A DNA stretch of 6,438 nt, from positions 1 to 6,438 of the forward strand of contig DAIAVG010000081.1 of assembly GCA_027445725.1 (NCBI GenBank), given 5' to 3'. Position numbers and translations under genes: made by a program. Each line of letters starts with the position of its first letter. Position 1 is the stretch's first letter. The stretch is from Acidithiobacillus sp. (GTDB lineage Bacteria > Pseudomonadota > Gammaproteobacteria > Acidithiobacillales > Acidithiobacillaceae). A model generated the notes under the pieces. It was not told the DNA's origin and did not search any database. It saw nothing but the letters and a program-made list of their open reading frames with translations. Below, one piece after another: positions 1 through 6,038 of this stretch.

Positions 1-865
1 GGGGGCGGGGCGAAGGCGCCCAGTCGATAAGGGCACCCAGCAATTCCCGCACCCCGAAGTTATTGATGGCCGAGCCGAAAAACACTGGCGTCTGCTGTCC
101 CTCCAGAAAATCCTCCAGAGAAAAAGGATGGGAGGCACCATGCAGCAATTCTACCTGTTCCCGCAATTCAGTCATTTCATCCGGAAAGCGCCGATCCAGC
201 TCCGGGTTATTGATCCCGGCAATCCGCTCCACCGTTTGCTCCCGGGTTTCCTCACCGGCGGCGAAGACCAACACCTCATCGCGCAGCAGGTGATACACGC
301 CGCGAAAACGCTTACCCATCCCAATAGGCCAAGTGACGGGCGCGCACCGGATACCCAGCACCGACTCCACCTCATCCAGCAACTCCGTCGGATCGCGGCT
401 TTCGCGGTCGAACTTGTTCATGAAAGTGATGATGGGGGTATCGCGCAGACGACAGACCTCCAGCAGCTTGATGGTCTGCGCCTCAACGCCATTGCCACCG
501 TCAATCACCATCAGCGCCGAATCCACCGCAGTCAGTACCCGGTAAGTATCTTCGGAGAAGTCCTGATGGCCCGGTGTGTCCAGCAAATTGATGACATGCT
601 CGTCATATTCAAACTGCATCACCGAACTGGCGACGGAAATGCCGCGACTCTTTTCAATGGCCATCCAGTCGCTGGTGGCGTGACGACTACTTTTGCGCGC
701 TTTGACCGTCCCCGCCAACTGGATCGCGCCCCCGAAAAGCAGGAGTTTTTCGGTAAGCGTCGTCTTGCCGGCGTCGGGGTGGGAGATGATGGCAAAGGTA
801 CGGCGACGCTGAATTGCATCAATAAACGCGCTGACCGGGGCCTCCGCAACAGGGGATGACGACAT
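1..865 (-). CDS. prfC: Peptide chain release factor 3 (RF3), N-terminal part, cut by window edge
   Basis: RF3 is a cytoplasmic translational GTPase that removes RF1/RF2 from the ribosome after peptide release. The window holds the first 288 codons of a protein usually near 530 residues; the rest lies left of base 1. All GTPase motifs visible in this part are intact: P-loop SHPDAGKTT (about 28-36), switch I RGISV (74-78), DTPGH (96-100) and NKFD (150-153). Downstream segments [10 protein letters not shown] and [12 protein letters not shown] are typical of RF3 and separate it from EF-G, LepA and BipA. The start is the ATG at 865-863; AGAAGG about ten bases upstream, inside the end of rimI, is a good ribosome binding site. 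It begins 6 bases after the rimI stop and is the last visible gene of the minus-strand operon. One oddity is IDGGNGVE where Escherichia coli RF3 has IDAAKGVE. The family call is secure. Confidence 0.97.
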   Translation of the reverse strand, partial: MSSSPVAEAPVSAFIDAIQRRRTFAIISHPDAGKTTLTEKLLLFGGAIQLAGTVKARKSSRHATSDWMAIEKSRGISVASSVMQFEYDEHVINLLDTPGHQDFSEDTYRVLTAVDSALMVIDGGNGVEAQTIKLLEVCRLRDTPIITFMNKFDRESRDPTELLDEVESVLGIRCAPVTWPIGMGKRFRGVYHLLRDEVLVFAAGEETREQTVERIAGINNPELDRRFPDEMTELREQVELLHGASHPFSLEDFLEGQQTPVFFGSAINNFGVRELLGALIDWAPSPRP

Positions 866-871
866 AAACGA

Positions 872-1342
872 TTAACCTTCTCTGAGTTGATTTACGGACG
901 GCAGTAACGACAGGGACAAGACCAGCGCATCCTCCCGTCCCTCCTCATTGCAATAATAATTCAAACGCACCCCGATTTCATGGAAACCCTGGGAACGGTA
1001 CAGGTCCTGCGCGCCGATGTTGGACACCCGCACTTCGAGAAAGGCCCTTTGCGCACCCAGTTGCCCGGCCCGGCAGAGGAGATGTTGCAGCATGCGCCGC
1101 CCGAAACCTCGCCGACGCAAGGCGGGTGCTACACCGAGATTAAGGATATGCGCCTCGGCCGCTCCCGTGGACAAGACCCCAAAGGCCACCAGCACACCAA
1201 AGTCATCCTCCATAACCCAGGCATCATAACCCGCTTGCATGCAGTCGCGGAAAATACCCCGCGTCCAGGGTCCCGGCGAAATGTGCGACTCCAGCGTCGC
1301 CACCGCATCCAGATCACCTACCTGCATGGGACGCAGACTCAT
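872..1342 (-). CDS. rimI: Ribosomal protein bS18 N-alpha-acetyltransferase RimI
   Basis: This is a GNAT-fold N-acetyltransferase, 156 residues, close to the usual 148-160. In E. coli RimI transfers acetyl from acetyl-CoA to the N-terminal alanine of ribosomal protein S18. Visible features are the acetyl-CoA binding loop R76-R-R-G-F-G81, the beta strand FLEVRVSN with Glu103, and Tyr115 in DLYRSQGF. Glu103 and Tyr115 fall at the same numbers as the catalytic pair known for enterobacterial RimI. The C-terminal block LNYYCNEEGREDALVLSL matches the family signature NYY...GREDA. The ATG at 1342-1340 overlaps the tsaB stop as ATGA, a four-base overlap that suggests translational coupling. The tsaB neighbour is common for rimI, and the prfC neighbour recalls the E. 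coli rimI-yjjG-prfC locus. The exact substrate is inferred from family knowledge. Confidence 0.95.
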   Translation of the reverse strand: MSLRPMQVGDLDAVATLESHISPGPWTRGIFRDCMQAGYDAWVMEDDFGVLVAFGVLSTGAAEAHILNLGVAPALRRRGFGRRMLQHLLCRAGQLGAQRAFLEVRVSNIGAQDLYRSQGFHEIGVRLNYYCNEEGREDALVLSLSLLPSVNQLREG

Positions 1343-2013
1343 TTTTGTTTCTCCTCCGGCAGGGAGGGACGGATATAGTGCGGCTCCAGCAGTGCCGGGA
1401 TGATACCTCGATCTCCCGCCTGGTAGCGCGCCTGCGCAAGGCGTAATACGGCCTCGGCCCGCGGAAAAGTATCGCCACTCCAGCCGAGGATACTAGGACC
1501 TTGCCAGTGGGCATGATAAACCTGCCAGCCCGTACCCAGCCCCCACCACTGGCCCTCCGCTGGCCAACCCACCGCATCGGGAGCACAAACCTTCTCCGCG
1601 CCTTGCAGTTGGGGTATGCCCCGCGCATTCTGACAGAACACCCCGGCGTAAACCTCCCCTTTGCGGGCGTCCAGAGCCGCCAGCACCTGCGGCTGGGATA
1701 CCGTCGCCGCCAGTGCCTGCAGGCTGGAGACCGGATAGACTGGCAGCCCGCATGCCATAGCCAGTGCCTGCGCCGTACTCACACCAATACGCACCCCGGT
1801 GAAGCCCCCCGGCCCCACCCCGCAAGCGATGGCCCCTATATCGGCGAGGGTCATGCCGGCGCGATCCAGCACCCGCTGAATCATGGGGAGCAGCAACTGG
1901 CTGTGGGCATTAGCCGCCACGACAAACTCTTCAACCACCCCAGCCGGGGTACTAACGGCCACTGAGCAGGCCTCGGTAGCCGTATCCATAGCCAGAAAGC
2001 GCGGCAGTCCCAT
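1339..2013 (-). CDS. tsaB: tRNA threonylcarbamoyladenosine (t6A) synthesis subunit TsaB
   Basis: TsaB is the non-catalytic ASKHA-fold partner of TsaD. With TsaE and TsaC/Sua5 they build N6-threonylcarbamoyladenosine at position 37 of ANN-decoding tRNAs in the cytoplasm. The 224-residue product fits the family (about 220-235). It shows the N-terminal strand FLAMDTATEACSVAV (6-20), the signature GVGPGGFTGVRIG (65-77), LAALDARKGEVYAGVF, and LGTGWQ, all at the expected spacing. The usual GPGSFTG serine is glycine here (residue 70). The chosen start is ATG at 2013-2011, whose A is shared with the upstream helicase stop (TGATG). An adjacent TTG at 2016 would add one residue but is the less likely start. 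GGAGAGAGG lies a suitable distance upstream. The yoaA-tsaB pair is also neighbouring in E. coli, and the tsaB-rimI overlap is common in bacteria. Confidence 0.95.
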   Translation of the reverse strand: MGLPRFLAMDTATEACSVAVSTPAGVVEEFVVAANAHSQLLLPMIQRVLDRAGMTLADIGAIACGVGPGGFTGVRIGVSTAQALAMACGLPVYPVSSLQALAATVSQPQVLAALDARKGEVYAGVFCQNARGIPQLQGAEKVCAPDAVGWPAEGQWWGLGTGWQVYHAHWQGPSILGWSGDTFPRAEAVLRLAQARYQAGDRGIIPALLEPHYIRPSLPEEKQK

Positions 2014-3935
2014 CAAGCCTCTCTCCGCCAGAACGCATGGACCGCATCGAGGCTGGAAACATGCCGCATGGGCGGCAGACTGTCGAGGAAAATCCGTCCG
2101 TAGCCCTTGCTGCGCAGGCGCGGGTCACAGAGCATCAGCACGCCGCGATCCGTCTCCGAGCGAATCAGCCGCCCTACGCCCTGGCGCAAGGTAATCACCG
2201 CCTGCGGGATCTGTAGCTCGCGGAAAGGTTCACCGCCCGCTGCCTGACACTGCTCCGTGCGGGCCCGCAGAATCGGGTCCGAGGGATTGGCAAAGGGCAG
2301 CTTGTCGATAATGACACAGGAGAGGGCCTCACCCTGCACGTCTACCCCCTCCCAGAAACTCGCCGCCCCCAGCAGCACTGCGTTACCCAGGCTGCGAAAA
2401 CGGTCCAGAAGACGGGGTCGCGGCATGTTCCCCTGCACCAGAATAGGGAAGGACAGCCGCTGCGGCAGGGATGCCGCCGCCTCCTGCAAGGCCCGGTGAC
2501 TGGTGAAGAGGAAAAAAGTCCGTCCGCCACTGGCCTCGATGACCGGTGCAGCGGCTTCCAGACAGGCCTGGGTGTACGTGGGATGATTGGGCTCCGGCAT
2601 CGCTGGCGGCAGGTAAAGCAGGGATTGCCGCGCATAATCAAAAGGTGATGCGGCTGTAAAAGTGCTAGCTGCGGTCAAACCCAGAGCACGCTCGGTGCTG
2701 GCGAAACTATCGCCTACCCGCAAGGTCGCACTGGTGAGAACCACGCTTTCCACCGGTTCCAGCAGATGCCGCTGCAACGGCGCTGACACATCCAGCGGGG
2801 TGGCATGGAGCTGCACCGTACGTGCTTTCTTTTCTTGCCAGAACACCATATTCGGGGTGTTTTGCGCGGTAAAAAAATCCACCGTCGCCAGCAGCGCTAC
2901 CCCCCGCGCCGCACATTGCTCCAGGCCCTTGCCACGTGCTGCAGCCGCATTCAGGGCCTGGGTCAGCTCCGCCACGGCCTGACGCAAACGGGCAAAGGCA
3001 GAGCTTTGCGCGCTATCCGGGTTCAAGGTCCAGGACCCGCGCTCCTCACCCGGACCCAAAGCCGTCCGCCACGCCGTCGTCTGCGTTTCCACCTGCGCGG
3101 CTGCTGCCAGCAGTCGCTCATCGTCTCCTGCTTCAGTCAGGGTTTCGGCCCGACTATCCCGCCCCCAGTCCCAGAGCTGATGACTGCTCAGGTGCTGGCC
3201 GAAGTAGCGCCCGGCCAAATCCAGCACCTGATGGGCCTCATCCAGCACCATGGCCTCGACCCGCGGCAACAAGTCCCCCATGCCGTTGGCCTTCAGCGCC
3301 AAATCAGAAAAAAGCAGATGGTGATTCACCACCAGAATCTCCGCTTCCTGCGCCTGGCGCCGCGCCTCAATAACATGGCAGCGCCCATACTCCGAACAAT
3401 CACTGCCCAAACAGTTGTCCCGAGTCGAGGTGGCCAAGGGCCAGACCGGCGAATCCTCGGGCACCGAAGTCAGCTCGCCAACATCCCCCTCCCGGGTCTG
3501 TCCGGCCCAGTCCGCCACCCGCGCCAAAGGCGCAGCAAGAGCGGGTGCTACGCCCTCGGCACTGAAGCGTTGCAAACGATGTCGGCAAAGATAATTGGCC
3601 CTCCCTTTGAGGCGGCTGACCCGCAGCGGCTTTCCGATAGCCCGCAACAACAGCGGGATATCTTTTTCCAGAATCTGGTCCTGCAGGGCCTTGCTGCCGG
3701 TAGAAACCAGTACTTTGCGCCCGGAAAGCATGGCCGGCAGGAGATAAGCGAAAGTTTTGCCGGTACCTGTCCCCGCTTCAATCAAGGCGACACCGCCGTC
3801 GCGCAACGTATGGGCCACCTGCGCGGCCATGGCCTGTTGCTGCTCCCGTGCCCGGAACTGCGGCAGTACTTGGGCCAGCGCCCCGGCTTGCCCCAACAGC
3901 ACGGACCAGTCCTCCTCCCCGATCACTCCCGACAC
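2013..3935 (-). CDS. yoaA: YoaA/DinG-type XPD-family Fe-S DNA helicase
   Basis: This is a superfamily 2, XPD-like, ATP-dependent 5'-to-3' DNA helicase with a 4Fe-4S cluster, expected to act in DNA repair or damage tolerance. It has 640 residues, matching E. coli YoaA (about 636) better than DinG (about 716). Motifs in order: Q-motif-like FRAREQQQ (27-34); Walker A EAGTGTGKT (53-61); cluster cysteines C117, C175, C180 and C186 with LKGRANYLC and NCLGSDCSEYGRC; VVNHHLLFSD; DEAH box 232-235; motif V GAASFWEGVD (523-532); motif VI QGVGRLIR (585-592). All appear intact. The start is GTG at 3935-3933, with GGGAG about ten bases upstream; an ATG five bases farther out is out of frame and closes within a few codons. 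In E. coli YoaA works with the DNA polymerase III chi subunit; whether that holds here is unknown. It is first in the minus-strand operon, diverging from the gene at 4005. Confidence 0.93.
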   Translation of the reverse strand: MSGVIGEEDWSVLLGQAGALAQVLPQFRAREQQQAMAAQVAHTLRDGGVALIEAGTGTGKTFAYLLPAMLSGRKVLVSTGSKALQDQILEKDIPLLLRAIGKPLRVSRLKGRANYLCRHRLQRFSAEGVAPALAAPLARVADWAGQTREGDVGELTSVPEDSPVWPLATSTRDNCLGSDCSEYGRCHVIEARRQAQEAEILVVNHHLLFSDLALKANGMGDLLPRVEAMVLDEAHQVLDLAGRYFGQHLSSHQLWDWGRDSRAETLTEAGDDERLLAAAAQVETQTTAWRTALGPGEERGSWTLNPDSAQSSAFARLRQAVAELTQALNAAAARGKGLEQCAARGVALLATVDFFTAQNTPNMVFWQEKKARTVQLHATPLDVSAPLQRHLLEPVESVVLTSATLRVGDSFASTERALGLTAASTFTAASPFDYARQSLLYLPPAMPEPNHPTYTQACLEAAAPVIEASGGRTFFLFTSHRALQEAAASLPQRLSFPILVQGNMPRPRLLDRFRSLGNAVLLGAASFWEGVDVQGEALSCVIIDKLPFANPSDPILRARTEQCQAAGGEPFRELQIPQAVITLRQGVGRLIRSETDRGVLMLCDPRLRSKGYGRIFLDSLPPMRHVSSLDAVHAFWRREA

Positions 3936-4004
3936 CCCATTTCTGCTCCCGTTTTATCGTCAGTCCTGCTATTTTTGCACAAATTCGTGGTGAAGAGGGC
4001 ATTC

Positions 4005-4364
4005 ATGTATAAACGGCGCGCACGCATCCTGTTCTGGCATCCGACTGATCCGGCAAAGGCCCGCTATGCCGCCACGTTGGCTGAAGCCTTGGGCGCGGAC
4101 TGGCTGGAAGCGAGGGCGGACGAAACCGACCATGTCTGGCCCGATCTCCTCATCGCCCTCGACTGCCACGCCGCGCCAGACATCCCCCGCGCGGCACATA
4201 CCCAATGCAAATACTGGCCCCTGGCCCAGGATGCTTGGGAGGACGCCGTGCGCGAGCGCATCCTCGGTGTCATTGGGGGCTTTCGCTTGCTCGCCCGCAT
4301 GGATCAAAGCGGGGCACCCGGCGCTGCGGCCGCGTCCTTTGACAAAACCTCCGCGCCGAACTAG
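4005..4364 (+). CDS. Small LMW-phosphatase/ArsC-fold-like protein lacking the catalytic P-loop residues
   Basis: The predicted product is a 119-residue soluble cytoplasmic protein without signal peptide or membrane segment. By eye it follows the low-molecular-weight tyrosine phosphatase / thioredoxin-type arsenate reductase pattern. The N-terminal RILFWHPTDPAKARYAATL lines up without gaps on the strand, P-loop and helix of those enzymes (LF.CTGNSCRSQMAE). The middle PDLLIALDCHAAPDIP resembles their DLVITLCDHA...CP strand, KYWPL their HWPL, and AVRERILGVIGGF their final helix. The catalytic cysteine position is His12, the P-loop arginine is Lys18, and about 30-40 residues normally present before the second block are missing, so phosphatase or arsenate reductase activity is unlikely. 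The start is ATG at 4005, with GAGG six bases upstream; in-frame GTGs at 3987 and 3990 are alternatives. It is divergent from yoaA (69-base gap). The same frame continues far left, antisense to yoaA, but that part is a shadow. The fold assignment is inference. Confidence 0.65.
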   Translation: MYKRRARILFWHPTDPAKARYAATLAEALGADWLEARADETDHVWPDLLIALDCHAAPDIPRAAHTQCKYWPLAQDAWEDAVRERILGVIGGFRLLARMDQSGAPGAAAASFDKTSAPN

Positions 4365-4455
4365 ACGTTCAAAATCCGATCGTAATGTATGCGCTATAAA
4401 AATCCATTGTAGATATGCGTCGCGGCCCGTCTGAGCCAACCGCCTTGCCGGCCAT

Positions 4456-4492
4456 AAAAAACCCGCAGGCTGAAACAGAGCGCGGGTTTTTT
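4456..4492. terminator. Bidirectional intrinsic terminator between convergent genes
   Basis: AAAAAACCCGC (4456-4466) is the perfect reverse complement of GCGGGTTTTTT (4482-4492). Inside it GCT (4469-4471) can pair with AGC (4479-4481) around a seven-base loop, leaving a two-base bulge. A six-base T run follows the G+C part on either strand, so the element can end both the plus-strand gene at 4364 and the minus-strand C40 gene at 4522. Confidence 0.92.
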
Positions 4493-4521
4493 GGGGCAAT
4501 GGGCAGATATTTACTTCGTCA

Positions 4522-5655
4522 TTAGGAAGCGCTGGATACCGGCAAGCTACGCGCTCCGTCAAAATGTGCCGCCCAGTAAGGGTCATTCAGGCTCGCCACC
4601 TGGACACCCGTGCTGGGCGTCTGGGCACTGACAAAGTGCTGATGACCAATGTAGATCCCTACATGGGAATAAGGCCGATGCATCGTGTCAAAAAACACCA
4701 GATCACCAGGCCTCAGATTGACCCGGGAAACTTTCCGTAACTCAGCTGCCTGGGCATAAGACGTACGCGGCACATGAATATCAAACTTCGCCAATATATA
4801 TTTAACAAAGCCACTACAGTCGAATCCAGAGGCCGGGCTCATACCACCCCAGCGGTAGGGAGCACCAATAAACCTAAGTGCGGAAACCACCATCGAGCGA
4901 GGTGACAGCCAAGAATTGGAATCAGAATGACTTTCCGTCTCTGCATACTGCCCTTCTTGCGCGATATCATTGGCTAGTTCGGCTGCGGCTCGTGGCCCGG
5001 CAGCGGCATTGCCGCTGGTTTCCAGCGCCTGCAAAGGGTGGCGCGCCCAGTGATAGGCATGGCTGGCCAACATCTCCAAGGCGAGTCGTAAGTGAGACTG
5101 CTCTGGTGCTGAAGTGGCGACTACCGCATCAACCTCCGGCGACACGGGTTTTTCTGGAAGAACAACCGGTGCGTCATCCGTCGCCATGCCTGCCTTGACC
5201 AGCACCAGCGACTGATCGACAAAAACGGGGCTCGTTACCCTATCTACATCGGCTGCAGGAAAGGACTGTATTTTATAGTCATAGGTCGAAACAGACTGTG
5301 GTGCCGCACCTACCCCGGCAAACTCGACGGGCGCGAGGTCCATCAACTGCAACGCCGTCGGCGTCAACGCCATATAATCGTTTTTCGGAGCACGCAATAT
5401 TGTCTTATGGGCAGTTCGAAAAACTCCCCTTTTCGCCTGTCTGACAGGCACTAACCTTTTGTTATGTGTGAACCCTATTTGCACTGTTTTCGAGTTTTTC
5501 GAAATGCTCTTATAATGGCGCCGTGCGTGGGTGTGGTGATTGATCCGATGCAAAGCCTTGTGGCCCGCCTCGTGCGGCGCCGCCTGGCACACACTGATCC
5601 CACCTAGAAACGTCAATACCGCTACAGCAACCTGCCAGCGATGTTTCTTCTGCAT
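4522..5655 (-). CDS. Secreted NlpC/P60 (C40) peptidoglycan endopeptidase
   Basis: A 377-residue exported cysteine peptidase expected to cut peptide cross-links or stem peptides of peptidoglycan in the periplasm. Residues 1-25 form a signal peptide (basic MQKKHR, hydrophobic core, likely cleavage near VCQA/AP); there is no proper lipobox. Residues 28-47 are histidine-rich. A long, low-complexity, Ala/Pro/basic stretch continues to about 247 without a recognisable domain. The C-terminal C40 domain (about 250-372) has YRWGG, the nucleophile C280 in FDCSGFVKY, LPRTSYAQ-like VPRTSYAQ, LRPGDLVFF, and H331 in SHVGIYIG. The third catalytic position, His in E. coli Spr/MepS, is Ser343 (HFVSAQT). The start is ATG at 5655-5653 with GGGAG seven bases upstream. 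It is a single gene, ending at a strong terminator and preceded by a long dyad. The substrate bond is not predictable from the sequence. Confidence 0.9.
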   Translation of the reverse strand: MQKKHRWQVAVAVLTFLGGISVCQAAPHEAGHKALHRINHHTHARRHYKSISKNSKTVQIGFTHNKRLVPVRQAKRGVFRTAHKTILRAPKNDYMALTPTALQLMDLAPVEFAGVGAAPQSVSTYDYKIQSFPAADVDRVTSPVFVDQSLVLVKAGMATDDAPVVLPEKPVSPEVDAVVATSAPEQSHLRLALEMLASHAYHWARHPLQALETSGNAAAGPRAAAELANDIAQEGQYAETESHSDSNSWLSPRSMVVSALRFIGAPYRWGGMSPASGFDCSGFVKYILAKFDIHVPRTSYAQAAELRKVSRVNLRPGDLVFFDTMHRPYSHVGIYIGHQHFVSAQTPSTGVQVASLNDPYWAAHFDGARSLPVSSAS

Positions 5656-5685
5656 TCCTTGTCTCCCGAATTACCTGGGAATCGC

Positions 5686-5721
5686 CGCTGCATAATCTGC
5701 CCTCTGGCTGATTATGCAGCG
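5686..5721. repeat. 12-bp perfect inverted repeat upstream of the C40 peptidase gene
   Basis: CGCTGCATAATC (5686-5697) and its exact reverse complement GATTATGCAGCG (5710-5721) flank a 12-base spacer. On the minus strand as RNA the stem extends to 14 pairs, including one G-U, and the spacer allows a further GCC/GGC pairing. No T run follows, so it is not a typical terminator. It lies 30 bases upstream of the ATG at 5655 and covers a -10-like CATAAT. It may be a repressor operator or an mRNA leader hairpin. Confidence 0.75.
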
Positions 5722-5741
5722 ACATTGCCATCTCTCATCAA
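5711..5741 (-). promoter_or_regulatory. Weak candidate promoter for the C40 peptidase gene
   Basis: On the minus strand TTGATG (5736-5741) is followed 19 bases later by CATAAT (5711-5716), which matches the sigma70 -10 consensus at five of six bases. The spacer is long and the -35 is only moderate. If used, transcription would begin inside the spacer of the dyad at 5686-5721, giving a leader of about 45-50 bases. Confidence 0.3.
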
Positions 5742-5779
5742 GAAGAAGAGAAACTTCGAGGCTACCCCCTACCTACAAT

Positions 5780-5801
5780 AAAAAAGCCGAACAAGTTCGG
5801 C
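5780..5801 (-). terminator. Intrinsic terminator reading leftwards, of an unassigned transcript
   Basis: On the minus strand GCCGAAC and GTTCGGC form a G+C-containing stem (5786-5801; realistic stem six pairs with a four-base loop) followed directly by six Ts (5785-5780). On the plus strand there is no T run after the stem, so it works only leftwards. No recognised minus-strand gene lies between it and the deacetylase, which makes it the 3' end of an orphan transcript. Confidence 0.75.
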
Positions 5802-5940
5802 TCGTTATGCATACCGCGCTCTGGACGTGGAAACACGGCGACGACCCAGTGCATCGGACAGGCGAGCACCCGTACGATAACGCCCTCCCAAATCAGGTCG
5901 AATATTAGCCATTAGTAAAATCGATGCGCCATAGTCCATA
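5780..5940 (-). ncRNA. Candidate small RNA or small-protein mRNA (orphan transcription unit)
   Basis: A sigma70-like minus-strand promoter (-35 at 5970-5975, -10 at 5947-5952) predicts a start near 5940, and an intrinsic terminator ends at about 5780. Together they define a transcript of roughly 160 bases. It matches no RNA family I recognise: no tRNA, tmRNA, 6S or RNase P features are visible. It contains an open frame from ATG at 5939 to a TAA at 5805-5807 (44 residues, Arg-rich C-terminus). That ATG would sit at or next to the transcript 5' end, so translation would be leaderless. An inner ATG at 5912 (35 residues, beginning MANIRPDLGG) has no clear ribosome binding site. The stop lies just before the terminator stem, which suits a tiny mRNA, but neither peptide is recognised. 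Small RNA and small-protein readings remain open. Confidence 0.4.
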
Positions 5941-5951
5941 CTTGGGACTAT
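5931..5951. repeat. 7-bp inverted repeat over the orphan promoter -10
   Basis: ATAGTCC (5931-5937) and GGACTAT (5945-5951) are exact reverse complements with a seven-base spacer. The dyad covers the predicted -10 and start site of the minus-strand transcript, so most of it would not be in the RNA. An operator role is more plausible than an RNA hairpin, but is inferred from position alone. Confidence 0.5.
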
Positions 5952-5975
5952 AGGTCGTATCCATGCCCGAGGCAA
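5947..5975 (-). promoter_or_regulatory. Sigma70-like promoter for the orphan minus-strand transcript
   Basis: On the minus strand TTGCCT (5970-5975) and TATAGT (5947-5952) are separated by exactly 17 bases. The -10 matches consensus at five of six positions and the -35 at four. The predicted start is near 5940. The -10 is overlapped by the dyad at 5931-5951. Confidence 0.5.
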
Positions 5976-6003
5976 GACCCAATCGCTAGTGGCCTGCCGG
6001 ACT

Positions 6004-6032
6004 TTGAATTCATCTCGTAATTGAGATATAAC
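6004..6032 (+). promoter_or_regulatory. Sigma70-like promoter for the polysaccharide deacetylase gene
   Basis: TTGAAT (6004-6009) and TATAAC (6027-6032) are spaced by 17 bases; they match consensus at four and five of six positions. The predicted start is near 6039, giving a leader of about 140 bases before the ATG at 6181. The spacer contains ATCTC (6012-6016) and GAGAT (6023-6027), a 5-bp dyad touching the -10 that could be an operator. Confidence 0.5.
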
Positions 6033-6038
6033 CATTTA

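Noticed and set aside
128..859. 243-codon plus-strand open frame
   Set aside because: It is wholly antisense to prfC, whose GTPase motifs are intact, and has no recognisable family pattern.
2014..2016. TTG as the tsaB start
   Set aside because: The ATG directly after it overlaps the helicase stop as TGATG and is the stronger codon; the difference is one residue.
3953..3982. Minus-strand promoter TTGTGC/GATAAA for yoaA
   Set aside because: The matches are poor (three and four of six) and the predicted start would fall on the GGGAG ribosome binding site. The real promoter may lie inside the divergent gene.
2805..4004. Long plus-strand open frame running antisense through the helicase and joining the small gene at 4005
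   Set aside because: The helicase on the other strand has all its motifs; the antisense translation is Arg/Pro/Gln-rich low-information sequence typical of a shadow frame in G+C-rich DNA. Only the part from 4005 has family-like content and a ribosome binding site.
3969..4586. 205-codon minus-strand open frame
   Set aside because: It runs antisense over the small plus-strand gene, through the terminator and into the C40 gene in another frame, and has no family pattern.
5656..5780. c-di-AMP (ydaO-type) leader in front of the C40 gene
   Set aside because: The conserved purine-rich blocks of that riboswitch are absent; only a simple hairpin is seen.
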